Shown piece by piece: positions 1 to 8,675 of a stretch of DNA of 64,000 nucleotides; the stretch's first letter is position 1, and every line of letters starts with the position of its first letter. Both the position numbers and the translations under genes were made by a program. The DNA lies in contig NZ_CP114786.1 of the NCBI RefSeq assembly GCF_027359675.1, positions 2,578,501-2,642,500 of the forward strand. The letters run 5' to 3'. The notes beneath the pieces were generated by a model. That model saw only the letters and a program-made list of their open reading frames with translations. It did no database searches and was not told the origin of the DNA. Source of the DNA: Roseibium sp. Sym1 (GTDB lineage: Bacteria; Pseudomonadota; Alphaproteobacteria; Rhizobiales; Stappiaceae).

Positions 1-1013
1 CGGGCATCCGCTTCGCCCAGAACCGCCTGCCAGCCCTCCGCGTCCTCGCCGATCAGATTTTCCATCACGGCATCCGAATGGCGTTCCGCGGAACCGAGCG
101 GCCAGCCGGCGACCGCGCGGATATGCTGCTCGAACTGCGAGCAGAGACAGGCGTCCTGGGTCCAGTGGCCGGAATTGTGTACGCGCGGCGCAATCTCGTT
201 GACCATCAGCGTCTCGCCGTCGCCATCCCGGACGAGGAACATCTCGACGCCCATCACGCCGACATAATCGAGGCCGGTAACGATCTGCTCTGCCATGGCG
301 CGCGCAGCTGTCGCCGTTGCTTCGGAAACGCCGGCCGGGACCGTCGAGGTTTTCAGGATGTGGTTTTCATGGTGGTTGCGGGCAATGTCGTAGCAGGCCG
401 TCCGTCCGTCAACGTCGCGGGCAACGATCACCGAGACTTCGCAGTCGAAGGAAACCAGCTGCTCCAGGACGGCCGGAACGGCGCCGAGCTTGTCAAAGGC
501 GCCGTCGGCATCGCCGGCGGCGCGGATCATCTGTTGGCCCTTGCCGTCATAGCCGAACCGGCGGGTTTTCAGGACGCCCTGTCCGCCGAAACGCTCCAGC
601 GCGGCGTCGAGATCCGATTGCGCGTTGATATCCGCGAATCCTGCAATCGCAACGCCGGCACCCGACAGGAACCTCTTTTCGGACAGGCGATCCTGGGAGA
701 CCTCCAGCGCGCGCACGCCCGGGCGTACGGGCACCCTGGCATCCAGATGGGCGGCCGTCGGGCCGGGCACGTTTTCGAATTCATAGGTGACAACGGAGAC
801 GGACCCGGCAAACCGGTCGAGCGCGTCCCTGTCCTCGTAGGGGGCGACCGTGTAGGTGGCGCTGACATCGAAGGCGGGGCTGGCCGGATCGGGGCAGAAG
901 ATGTGCGTCTTGAGGCCGAGGCTTGCCGCCGACTGCGCCAGCATGCGGCCAAGCTGTCCGCCGCCGAGAATGCCGATGGTGTCTCCAGGGCTCAACCGGG
1001 TTGTGTCGCTCAT
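1..1013 (-). CDS. purK: N5-carboxyaminoimidazole ribonucleotide synthase PurK (3' end outside window)
   Basis: PurK uses ATP and bicarbonate to convert AIR to N5-CAIR in cytosolic purine synthesis. The reverse-strand reading opens MSDTTRLSPGD and then GILGGGQLGRML, the nucleotide-binding loop at the PurK N-terminus. Further on it contains GYDGKGQ and NEIAPRVHNSGHWT, both characteristic of the PurK ATP-grasp core. About 337 codons are visible; the family is usually 350-390 residues, so only the C-terminal tail is missing past base 1. It follows purE by 38 nt on the same strand, the usual purE-purK operon in which PurE uses the PurK product. The ATG at 1013 is the only start in register with the family N-terminus. 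Confidence 0.95.
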   Translation of the reverse strand, partial: MSDTTRLSPGDTIGILGGGQLGRMLAQSAASLGLKTHIFCPDPASPAFDVSATYTVAPYEDRDALDRFAGSVSVVTYEFENVPGPTAAHLDARVPVRPGVRALEVSQDRLSEKRFLSGAGVAIAGFADINAQSDLDAALERFGGQGVLKTRRFGYDGKGQQMIRAAGDADGAFDKLGAVPAVLEQLVSFDCEVSVIVARDVDGRTACYDIARNHHENHILKTSTVPAGVSEATATAARAMAEQIVTGLDYVGVMGVEMFLVRDGDGETLMVNEIAPRVHNSGHWTQDACLCSQFEQHIRAVAGWPLGSAERHSDAVMENLIGEDAEGWQAVLGEADA

Positions 1014-1051
1014 GTCGGGCAATCCTGTTTTCAGCGAAAATTTCCGTCGGC

Positions 1052-1543
<492 letters not shown>

Positions 1544-1676
1544 TTTTCGCTCCAATTCCCGGCAGGCTCAGAAGAGCCGCGGAGTATAGGCAGCAGCGGG
1601 CGCATCGCAAGCGCGAATCACCGACGATCCGGCAAATTCGCCACGGCTCCCCTTGCAACGCGGGCGAGGACAGGGG

Positions 1677-1883
1677 TCAGGCAATGATGTCGGGGAACAG
1701 CTGGTCTTCAAGGGCGGAGATACGGTCCTTGATCATGAGCTTCTTTTTCTTCAGCCGCTGCAGCTGCAAGGCGTCATGGTTCGTCGTCGCCGCCAGCGCC
1801 TCGACGGCCACGTCAAGATCCCGATGCTCCTGACGAAGCTGCGCCAGTTCATTCCGCAATGCTTCACTGTCCTGCTGCGCCAT
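1677..1883 (-). CDS. DUF465 (YdcH-family) small coiled-coil protein
   Basis: A 68-residue protein with the DUF465/YdcH pattern: an N-terminal amphipathic helix, then LQRLKKKKLMIKDRISALE, the Lys-rich helix typical of this family. Function is not established. It has no membrane segment or signal peptide. It lies 133 bp upstream of purE on the same strand and is probably transcribed separately. A paralogue sits divergently at 2249-2428. Confidence 0.85.
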   Translation of the reverse strand: MAQQDSEALRNELAQLRQEHRDLDVAVEALAATTNHDALQLQRLKKKKLMIKDRISALEDQLFPDIIA

Positions 1884-2248
1884 TCACGTCCCCCGAAACA
1901 GGACAGTAGTCCTAATCCATTTTGCCGATGCCCGGCAAGATAGCATCTTTGGCAAGTGCGGGTCCGAAATTGCGGGCTGCAATTCTTTCCCTGGAGTCGA
2001 TTTGGGCATGCCGGCGCGCAACGCGGGAACAGCGGGGAAAAGCTGTGAACTGGCAAATCTCCCAAGGGGAATTTTTGTGAGATTTGAAGTGGTTAATTCC
2101 GGGCCGATTTTCAGGGTTTCCTAAGGATACCGGAGAGAATGCATAATTTGACGGCGAAACGCCCCAGGTATGCGGAATCAGCAATCGACAAGCCCGGAAT
2201 TTCTGTGGCACGATGAAAATGTTGAGCCAACAGACAGGAGGTTTTTCC
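1884..2248. other. Divergent intergenic region between two DUF465 genes
   Basis: About 365 bp without a convincing gene, separating two divergent DUF465 genes. It must hold both promoters. The only clear site is the CAGGAGG ribosome-binding sequence just before 2249. ORFs crossing it on the minus strand have no recognisable protein features. No strong hairpin or repeat was seen. Confidence 0.5.
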
Positions 2249-2428
2249 ATGTCAATGCAGTCGCATCTCGCAGAACTTGAGCGCCGTCACCAGGAAATGG
2301 AACGCAAGATTGAAGACGCTCAGCTGCATCCGAGTACTGACTCTCTGCAATTGGCTGACATGAAAAGACAAAAGCTCAAGATCAAGGATGAAATCGAGCG
2401 AATACGTCAGGACGTGACGCTGCACTAG
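2249..2428 (+). CDS. DUF465 (YdcH-family) small coiled-coil protein, second copy
   Basis: A 59-residue protein starting MSMQSHLAELERRHQEME and containing LADMKRQKLKIKDEIERIR, the family's conserved basic helix. The start at 2249 is chosen over an upstream ATG at 2213 because CAGGAGG lies at optimal distance and the family N-terminus aligns there. It is followed by a strong intrinsic terminator, so it is a single-gene unit. It is more lysine- and glutamate-rich than the copy at 1677-1883; only the C-terminal half is clearly alike. Function unknown. Confidence 0.85.
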   Translation: MSMQSHLAELERRHQEMERKIEDAQLHPSTDSLQLADMKRQKLKIKDEIERIRQDVTLH

Positions 2429-2456
2429 ACGCACGTACGTACCCGCAAATTCGAGG

Positions 2457-2484
2457 CGCCGCGCATCGCGCGGCGTTTTTGTTT
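2457..2484 (+). terminator. Intrinsic terminator of the DUF465 gene
   Basis: Perfect 8-bp stem CGCCGCGC/GCGCGGCG with a 3-nt loop (2457-2475) followed by TTTTT-G-TTTT. Confidence 0.85.
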
Positions 2485-2564
2485 TATTCGGGGGAGATGC
2501 CGGAGTATATGGCCCGTTAAGATCAATCGCTGGCAGCGTCGGGTCAATGACCTGTCAACACCTT

Positions 2565-2676
2565 CATCGTCATCCTGAGGAGCGTGCTTGCACGCGTCTC
2601 GAAGGATCGGCCACGAGGACCGGAGCAAGTTGCGGATCCTTCGAGACGGACCTGACGGCCCTCCTCAGGATGACGC
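2565..2676. repeat. Dispersed intergenic palindromic repeat, copy A
   Basis: About 112 bp bounded by inverted ends, CGTCATCCTGAGGAG on the left and CTCCTCAGGATGACG on the right. Inside is a second pair, CGTCTCGAAGGATC against GATCCTTCGAGACG. The same architecture recurs at 32418-32528 with a diverged centre. It lies between convergent genes. It has no coding capacity and looks like a non-autonomous REP/MITE-type or RIME-like intergenic element of the kind common in alphaproteobacteria. Confidence 0.85.
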
Positions 2677-2717
2677 TGTCAGGGTTGGCAGCTCCGAGTT
2701 TGCGATGTCCATAGACC

Positions 2718-4352
2718 CTAAAGCGCCTTCGCCTGTTCCCGGAGAGCGAATTTCTGGATCTTTCCGGTGGAGGTTTTGGGAAGCTCGCAGAAAACCACCG
2801 TCCTGGGCGCCTTGAAACCGGCCAGATGCTCACGGCAGAAAGCGATCAGGTCGGCGTCGCTCACTGTTGATCCCGCCTTCAATTCGACAAAGGCGCAAGG
2901 TGTCTCGCCCCATTTTTCGTCGGGACGGGCGACCACGGCGGCCGCCGTGACGTCGGGATGCTTGTAGAGCACCTCCTCGACCTCGATCGATGAAATATTC
3001 TCGCCGCCCGAGATGATGATGTCCTTGGAGCGGTCTTTCAGCTGGACGTAGCCGTCCGGGTGCAGGACGCCGAGATCTCCGGAATGGAACCAGCCGCCAC
3101 GGAAGGCCTTTTCGGTGGCCTCCGGATTTTTCAGGTATCCCTTCATGACAACGTTGCCGCGGAACATGACCTCGCCGAGGGTCTCGCCATCGGCCGGTAC
3201 CCGCTCCAGCGTTTCGGGATCCAGCACGGTCAGGTCTTCCAGCGCGACGTAGCGCACGCCCTGGCGGGCCTTCTTCTGGGCCTGCTGCTCCGCGGACAGC
3301 GCGTCCCACTCCCGCTTCCAGTCGTTGACGACGGCGGGGCCGTAGACCTCGGTCAGGCCATAGAGATGGGTGACGTTGAAGCCGGCTGTCTTCATGGCCG
3401 CCAGAACGCTTTCGGGCGGCGGCGCGGCGGCGGTGAAGAACTCGACCTCGCGCTCCAGATCCCGTTTCTGGTCCGGGGCGGCGTTCAGGAGCGTCGACAT
3501 GATGATCGGCGCGCCGCACAGATGCGTAACGCCCTCGTCGGCGATCAGGTCCCACATGGTCTGCGGCCGCACCCAACGCAGGCACACATGGGTGCCGGCG
3601 ACCAGCGACAGCGACCAGGGAAAACACCAGCCGTTGCAATGGAACATCGGCAGGGTCCACAGATAGACCGGATGCTTGGCCATCGATGCGGTGATGACAT
3701 TGGCCTGGGCGAGCAGGTAGGCGCCGCGGTGATGATAGACCACGCCTTTAGGGTTGCCGGTGGTACCGGACGTGTAGTTGAGCGCGATTGCGTCCCATTC
3801 GTCTTGCGGAAGGGACCATTGAAAGCCGGGATCTCCGGAGCCGACAAACGCCTCGTAGTCGAGCGTGCCGAGACGTTCGCCGTCCTGCGGAAATTCCGGA
3901 TCGGAGTAATCGATCACGGTGGGCGCGACCGAGGCCAGTTCAAGTGCTTCCTTCATCACGGGGGCATATTCCCGGTCCGTGATCAGCACCTTGCAATTCG
4001 CATGGTCGAGCTGAAAGGCGATGATGGCCGCGTCGAGGCGCGTGTTCATGGAATGCAGCACGGCGCCGGCCATGGGCACGCCGTAGTGGGCTTCCAGCAT
4101 TGGCGGCACGTTGGACAGCATCACGCTGACGGTATCGTTCTTGCCGATGCCGAGACCCTCAAGCGCGGAAGCGAGGCGGCGGGACCGCTTGTAGAAGGTG
4201 CGGTAGTCGGTCCGCTGTTTGCCATGCACGATCGCGGTGGTCTCGGGAAACACATCCGCCGCGCGGGCGAGAAAGCCGAGCGGGCTCAGCGCGGCATAAT
4301 TGGCCGTGGTCTTGTCGAGCCCCTGCGTGTACGGGCTGGCGGCAGCGTCCAT
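2718..4352 (-). CDS. AMP-forming acyl-CoA synthetase
   Basis: This 544-residue enzyme of the ANL superfamily activates a carboxylic acid through an acyl-adenylate and joins it to CoA. The P-loop YTSGTTGNPKG is near residues 193-203, followed by MPMFHCNGW, the GGENISSIEVEE hinge region, and the C-terminal KTSTGKIQK motif with the catalytic lysine. Length and motifs fit medium/long-chain acyl-CoA synthetases. The same branch includes the methylmercaptopropionate ligase DmdB of marine bacteria, so the substrate cannot be fixed from sequence. The start at 4352 has GGGAGGA 6 nt upstream; the longer reading from 4406 lacks a site. A TauE/SafE permease lies just upstream on the same strand. Confidence 0.88.
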   Translation of the reverse strand: MDAAASPYTQGLDKTTANYAALSPLGFLARAADVFPETTAIVHGKQRTDYRTFYKRSRRLASALEGLGIGKNDTVSVMLSNVPPMLEAHYGVPMAGAVLHSMNTRLDAAIIAFQLDHANCKVLITDREYAPVMKEALELASVAPTVIDYSDPEFPQDGERLGTLDYEAFVGSGDPGFQWSLPQDEWDAIALNYTSGTTGNPKGVVYHHRGAYLLAQANVITASMAKHPVYLWTLPMFHCNGWCFPWSLSLVAGTHVCLRWVRPQTMWDLIADEGVTHLCGAPIIMSTLLNAAPDQKRDLEREVEFFTAAAPPPESVLAAMKTAGFNVTHLYGLTEVYGPAVVNDWKREWDALSAEQQAQKKARQGVRYVALEDLTVLDPETLERVPADGETLGEVMFRGNVVMKGYLKNPEATEKAFRGGWFHSGDLGVLHPDGYVQLKDRSKDIIISGGENISSIEVEEVLYKHPDVTAAAVVARPDEKWGETPCAFVELKAGSTVSDADLIAFCREHLAGFKAPRTVVFCELPKTSTGKIQKFALREQAKAL

Positions 4353-4439
4353 GATCTTCCTCCCGGATCTTTTTGCCATGAAAGCCGGAAATGCCGGCCC
4401 GCGCAATTCGTCCTTGCGGTCAGCTCTCTTCCAAATGCG

Positions 4440-5204
4440 TCACGCCAGCAGGCCCAGGAGCCCGTCATAGGTGAGCTTGGCGCCGATCAGCCCCATGAAG
4501 ACGTAGATGATGGCGTAGAAGGTTTCCGCCTTGACGATCCTGACCAGCCAGACGCCGACCAGGGTGGCGACCAGCGCAACCGGGAACAGCGTGACGGAGG
4601 TGGACAGGTTGGTTGCGTCGAACTGGCCCAGAAGGAAATAGGGCACCAGCTTGATCGCGTTGACGGCGGCAAAGAAGATCACGGCCGTGCCGGCAAACAG
4701 CATCGGCGCCAGTCGCAAGGGCAGCATGTACATCTGGAAGGGAGGGCCGCCGGTGTGGCTGATGAAGCTGGTGAAACCGGCGATGGCGCCCCAGAACGTG
4801 CCCTTGGGCAGATTATGGCGGGCGGCCTGCGTCGCCTTGCGCTGCTTGAAGACATAGTCGGCAACGAAGGCCAGCGACATGATGCCGATCAGGAACAGCA
4901 CAAAGGCGTCGTTCACGTAGGCGGCCGTCGCCCAGCCGATGCCGATGCCGATGACGGCGGCGGGCAGGAGGATGGCCAGGCATTTCCAGTCGGCCCGGCC
5001 GCGATAGGCAAGCAGGGCGACGATATCCATGACGATCAGGATGGGCAGCATGATGCCGGCCGCCTGGAGCGGGGAAACCGCCAGGGCCATGATCGGCACG
5101 CCGAGCATGGCGAAGGTGCCGCCGAACCCGCCTTTGGACAGGCCGACAAAAAACACCGCCGGAATGGCGGCCGCATAAAACCAGGGATCGGCAATCGGTA
5201 TCAT
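4440..5204 (-). CDS. TauE/SafE family sulfite/organic-anion permease
   Basis: A 254-residue, strongly hydrophobic protein with about seven to eight predicted membrane helices. It has the GLSKGGFGG motif after the first helix and the second-half motif FTSFISHTGGPPFQMYMLP. Both are diagnostic of TauE/SafE transporters, which export sulfite, sulfoacetate or related anions. The ATG at 5204 gives a protein beginning directly with the first membrane helix; the longer ORF start at 5252 adds a polar unconserved segment. It is 87 bp upstream of the acyl-CoA synthetase on the same strand and may be cotranscribed with it. One of three TauE/SafE paralogues in the window. Confidence 0.87.
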   Translation of the reverse strand: MIPIADPWFYAAAIPAVFFVGLSKGGFGGTFAMLGVPIMALAVSPLQAAGIMLPILIVMDIVALLAYRGRADWKCLAILLPAAVIGIGIGWATAAYVNDAFVLFLIGIMSLAFVADYVFKQRKATQAARHNLPKGTFWGAIAGFTSFISHTGGPPFQMYMLPLRLAPMLFAGTAVIFFAAVNAIKLVPYFLLGQFDATNLSTSVTLFPVALVATLVGVWLVRIVKAETFYAIIYVFMGLIGAKLTYDGLLGLLA

Positions 5205-5390
5205 GGATGGATTTTCACGACGGGAATTTCGAAAGGACCGGCAGACAACCACGCCGGAGGGCTTACGTAAAGTCCCGACCGTCTAATTGCCTAAATGGTC
5301 AGGCTTGCATTTTCGGGTTCCCTTACAGCACTCTAGGCCGCAAATGCCGGGGGGCGCGCTCCCCCGCGCGGCTGTTTGGGAGGACGCATC

Positions 5391-7298
5391 ATGGCAAGCC
5401 GGTATCACGAGGTCTATCAGGGCTGGAAAGACGATCCGCTCGGGTTCTGGAAGACGGCGGCGAACGAGATCGACTGGGTCTCGACGACCGACGAGGTGTT
5501 CGATCCGGACCAGGGCCAGTACGGCCGCTGGTTTCCCGACTGGGAATGCAACACCTGCTACAACTGTCTCGACCGGCATGTGGAGCGCGGGCGGCCGGGC
5601 CAGCCGGCGCTGATCTATGACAGCCCGATCACCGGCAAGACAGCGACCTATACCTATGCGGAACTGCTGGAGGAGGTCGAGGCCTTTGCCTGCGTGCTTG
5701 CCGACCATGGCCTGGAGAAGGGCGATCGCGCCATCATCTACATGCCGATGATCCCGCAGGCGGTGATGGCCATGCTGGCCTGCGCGCGCCTCGGCGTGAT
5801 CCACTCGGTCGTGTTCGGCGGCTTTGCCGCCAACGAGCTGGCCACCCGGATCGACGACGCGACGCCCAAGGCGATCATCGCCGCCTCCTGCGGCCTGGAA
5901 CCGGGCCGGGTCATTGCCTACAAGCCGCTTCTGGACCAGGCGATCGAACTGTCGTCCCACAAGCCGGACAGCTGCCTGGTGTTTCAACGCGAGGAACTGG
6001 CGGCGGACCTTCAAAACGAACGTGATCAGGACCTCGGCAGCCTGGTCGAGGCTGCCGTAGCGGCCGGCCGCCGGATTGCGCCGGTCCCCGTCAAGGCGAC
6101 CGACCCGCTCTATATTCTCTACACCTCCGGCACGACGGGGCAGCCAAAGGGTGTGGTGCGCGACAATGGCGGCCACATGGTCAGCCTGAAATGGTCGATG
6201 AAGAACCTCTACGACGTCGAGCCGGGCGAGGTGTTCTGGGCGGCGTCGGATGTCGGCTGGGTGGTCGGCCATTCCTATATCTGTTACGCGCCGCTGCTGC
6301 ATGGCTGCACCACGATCGTGTTCGAGGGCAAGCCGGTCGGCACGCCCGACGCCGGCACGTTCTGGCGGGTGATCTCGGATCACAACGTGGTTTCACTGTT
6401 CACCGCGCCGACGGCCTTCCGCGCGATCCGCAAGGAAGATCCCAACGGCGAACTGATCCAGAAATACGATCTTTCCCAGTACCGCTCGCTGTTCCTGGCC
6501 GGTGAACGCGCCGATCCGGAAACGGTCAACTGGGCGATCGACCAGTTGCAGGTGCCGGTGATCGACCACTGGTGGCAGACCGAGACCGGCTGGTGCATCG
6601 TCGGCAATCCGCTCGGCCTTGGCCAGTTGCCGGTGAAACCCGGTTCGCCGACGGTGCCGATGCCCGGCTACGATGTTCAGGTGCTCGACGATGCCGGTCA
6701 TCCGCTGGGGCCCAACACCCTTGGCAACATCGTGGTCAAGCTGCCGATGCCGCCGGGCTGTCTGCCGACGCTCTGGAATGCGGACAAGCGCTTCTTCGAC
6801 GCCTATCTCGCCGAATTCCCGGGCTATTACAAAACCGCGGATGCGGGCGTGATCGATGATGACGGCTACCTGTCGATCATGGCGCGCACCGACGACATCA
6901 TCAATGTCGCCGGCCACCGCCTGTCGACCGGTGGCATGGAGGAGGTTCTGGCAACCCATCAAGATGTTGCCGAATGCGCGGTGATCGGCATCGCCGACAA
7001 GCTGAAGGGCCAGCTTCCCTGCGGGTTCGTCGTGCTGAAAGCGGGCGTGGAACGCCCGCATGACGAGATCGAGAAAGAGCTGGTGAAACTGGTGCGCGAG
7101 AAGATCGGCCCTGTGGCCGCCTTCAAGATCGCGATCACGGTCGAACGCCTGCCGAAAACCCGGTCCGGCAAGATCCTGCGCGGCACCATGCGTCAGATTG
7201 CCGATGGCGAGAGCTACAAGATGCCGGCCACGATCGATGATCCGGCAATTCTGGATGAAATCAGCGACGCTTTGAAAACACATGGGATTTCCACCTGA
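5391..7298 (+). CDS. prpE: Propionyl-CoA synthetase PrpE
   Basis: A 635-residue acetyl/propionyl-CoA synthetase-type enzyme that activates propionate with ATP and CoA in the cytosol. It has an ACAS-type N-terminal segment (YNCLDRHVERGR), the P-loop YTSGTTGQPKG, WWQTETGW, the ARTDDIINVAGHRLSTGGMEE hinge and the C-terminal PKTRSGKILR motif with the acetylatable catalytic lysine. The SCGLEPGR segment after IAA and the YKPLLDQAI stretch favour PrpE over Acs. GGGAGGA lies 7 nt before the ATG at 5391. The adjacent SDR downstream is separated by a possible terminator, so joint function is uncertain. Confidence 0.92.
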   Translation: MASRYHEVYQGWKDDPLGFWKTAANEIDWVSTTDEVFDPDQGQYGRWFPDWECNTCYNCLDRHVERGRPGQPALIYDSPITGKTATYTYAELLEEVEAFACVLADHGLEKGDRAIIYMPMIPQAVMAMLACARLGVIHSVVFGGFAANELATRIDDATPKAIIAASCGLEPGRVIAYKPLLDQAIELSSHKPDSCLVFQREELAADLQNERDQDLGSLVEAAVAAGRRIAPVPVKATDPLYILYTSGTTGQPKGVVRDNGGHMVSLKWSMKNLYDVEPGEVFWAASDVGWVVGHSYICYAPLLHGCTTIVFEGKPVGTPDAGTFWRVISDHNVVSLFTAPTAFRAIRKEDPNGELIQKYDLSQYRSLFLAGERADPETVNWAIDQLQVPVIDHWWQTETGWCIVGNPLGLGQLPVKPGSPTVPMPGYDVQVLDDAGHPLGPNTLGNIVVKLPMPPGCLPTLWNADKRFFDAYLAEFPGYYKTADAGVIDDDGYLSIMARTDDIINVAGHRLSTGGMEEVLATHQDVAECAVIGIADKLKGQLPCGFVVLKAGVERPHDEIEKELVKLVREKIGPVAAFKIAITVERLPKTRSGKILRGTMRQIADGESYKMPATIDDPAILDEISDALKTHGIST

Positions 7299-7366
7299 GT
7301 GGAGCGATTGACGTTGCTGGAGGCCGACAAGGGCCATCGACAGCACTCATTTTGACACTTATGGTC

Positions 7367-7396
7367 GGGCCGCCGCAGCGCGGCCCGCGCCTTTTT
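7367..7396 (+). terminator. Probable terminator after prpE
   Basis: Perfect 7-bp stem GGGCCGC/GCGGCCC with a 6-nt loop (7367-7386), then GCGC and TTTTT. The 5-nt gap before the T-run makes it imperfect. Confidence 0.5.
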
Positions 7397-7433
7397 GCGC
7401 GGCGTTGATTACTCTAGCAGCCGTGAGGTTTCC

Positions 7434-8225
7434 GTGTCTTTGGAGAATAAGGTCGCCATCATCACCGGTGCAGCCCGGGGTATCGGGTTTGCCGTTGCCA
7501 AGCGTTTCGTCGCCGATGGTGCAAAGGTCGTGATTGCCGACGTCGATGACGATGCCGGCGAAGCCGCGGCGGAAGATCTGAAAAGCCAGGGCGAGGCAAT
7601 GTACATCCATTGCAACGTCGCCGAGCGTCTGGACGTGCGCAATCTCGTGGCCGAGACCCTGAATGCCTATGGCGACATCGATATCCTGGTCAACAACGCC
7701 GGGATCGTGGTCGGCGCAGAATTCCTCGACCTTGAGGAGGACGATTTCGAACGGGTCCTGGCGATCAACCTCAAGGGCGCCTTCCTGTGCGCCCAGGCGG
7801 TCGCACGGCACATGGTTGAAAAGGTGCAAGGCGGCGGCGAGCCGGGCTGCATCATCAACATGTCCTCGGTCAATTCCGTGCTGGCGATCCCCAACCAGAT
7901 CCCCTACTGCGTTTCCAAGGGCGGCATCACCCAGCTGACCAAGACGGCGGCGCTGTCGCTTGCCCAGTACGGCATTCGCGTCAATGCCATCGGCCCGGGC
8001 TCGATCATGACGGAAATGCTGGCGTCGGTGAATTCCGATCCGGCCGCGAAGAACCGGATCATGTCGCGCACCCCGATGCTGCGCATCGGTGAGCCGTCCG
8101 AGATTGCAGGCGTTGCCGCGTTCCTGGCGTCCAGCGATTCCAGCTACGTCACCGGCCAGACCATCTTCGCCGACGGCGGCCGCATGCCGCTCAACTACAC
8201 CGTTGCGGTTCCCGACGACGTTTGA
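7434..8225 (+). CDS. Short-chain dehydrogenase/reductase (SDR)
   Basis: A 263-residue classical SDR using NAD(P). It has the cofactor loop TGAARGIG, VNNAG after the fourth strand, a conserved serine in MSSVNS, the catalytic YxxxK as YCVSK, and a C-terminal GQTIFADGG. Substrate cannot be told; the family covers glucose, butanediol and many other alcohol dehydrogenases. The GTG start at 7434 (VSLENKVAIITG) has GAGG upstream and matches the family N-terminus, whereas the longer ORF from 7395 adds residues over a possible terminator. It follows prpE on the same strand. Confidence 0.88.
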   Translation: MSLENKVAIITGAARGIGFAVAKRFVADGAKVVIADVDDDAGEAAAEDLKSQGEAMYIHCNVAERLDVRNLVAETLNAYGDIDILVNNAGIVVGAEFLDLEEDDFERVLAINLKGAFLCAQAVARHMVEKVQGGGEPGCIINMSSVNSVLAIPNQIPYCVSKGGITQLTKTAALSLAQYGIRVNAIGPGSIMTEMLASVNSDPAAKNRIMSRTPMLRIGEPSEIAGVAAFLASSDSSYVTGQTIFADGGRMPLNYTVAVPDDV

Positions 8226-8369
8226 AGTCAGCTTTGATGCAGGGACGGTGTTCGCGCTGTCCCTAAGGCTTCTCCAGCTTCTTTCAATATGAATGTCATT
8301 GCAGGGCTTGACCCACTGGTGTCCGGTTAAGGAAGCCTCTCCAATGAGATTTCAGACCAGACCACTTGC

Positions 8370-8520
8370 GCCCCTCTCCCCCCTTGCGGGGGAGATGTCT
8401 CTTTCAAGAGACAGAGGGGGGTGTCACCCTATCCAAATCAACCGGCATTTCCGACTTTACGGCAACCGCTTCACCCCCCTCTGTCCGGTTCCCGGACATC
8501 TCCCCCGCAAGGGGGGAGAC
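8370..8520. repeat. Nested palindromic intergenic element (RIME-like)
   Basis: A 24-nt left arm at 8376-8399, beginning CTCCCCCCTTGCGGG, has an exact reverse complement at 8495-8518. A second exact 14-nt pair is nested inside: GACAGAGGGGGGTG at 8410-8423 against CACCCCCCTCTGTC at 8472-8485. Each outer arm is itself nearly palindromic. The arrangement of paired palindromes recalls RIME-type elements of Rhizobiales. It sits between the convergent ends of the SDR and the ABC transporter genes; the rest of 8226-8675 shows nothing else. Confidence 0.85.
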
Positions 8521-8675
8521 AACAGCAAGCGGCGTATCTGTCTCATGTTCGGCAAGCCGTTCACCGCAGATAGACAAGTCGTTCCAGTATCTTGCCGAAA
8601 CCACTGTCGTTTCAACCGGACAGCAGTCGGCATGATGATGCTAAAATCTGATGAGCCGTCCACGATAGAGCCCCC

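Noticed and set aside
3060..5270. 736-codon plus-strand open frame
   Set aside because: It is antisense to the acyl-CoA synthetase and TauE genes, is rich in Gly, His, Arg and Gln, and has no recognisable domain; typical of high-GC antisense frames.
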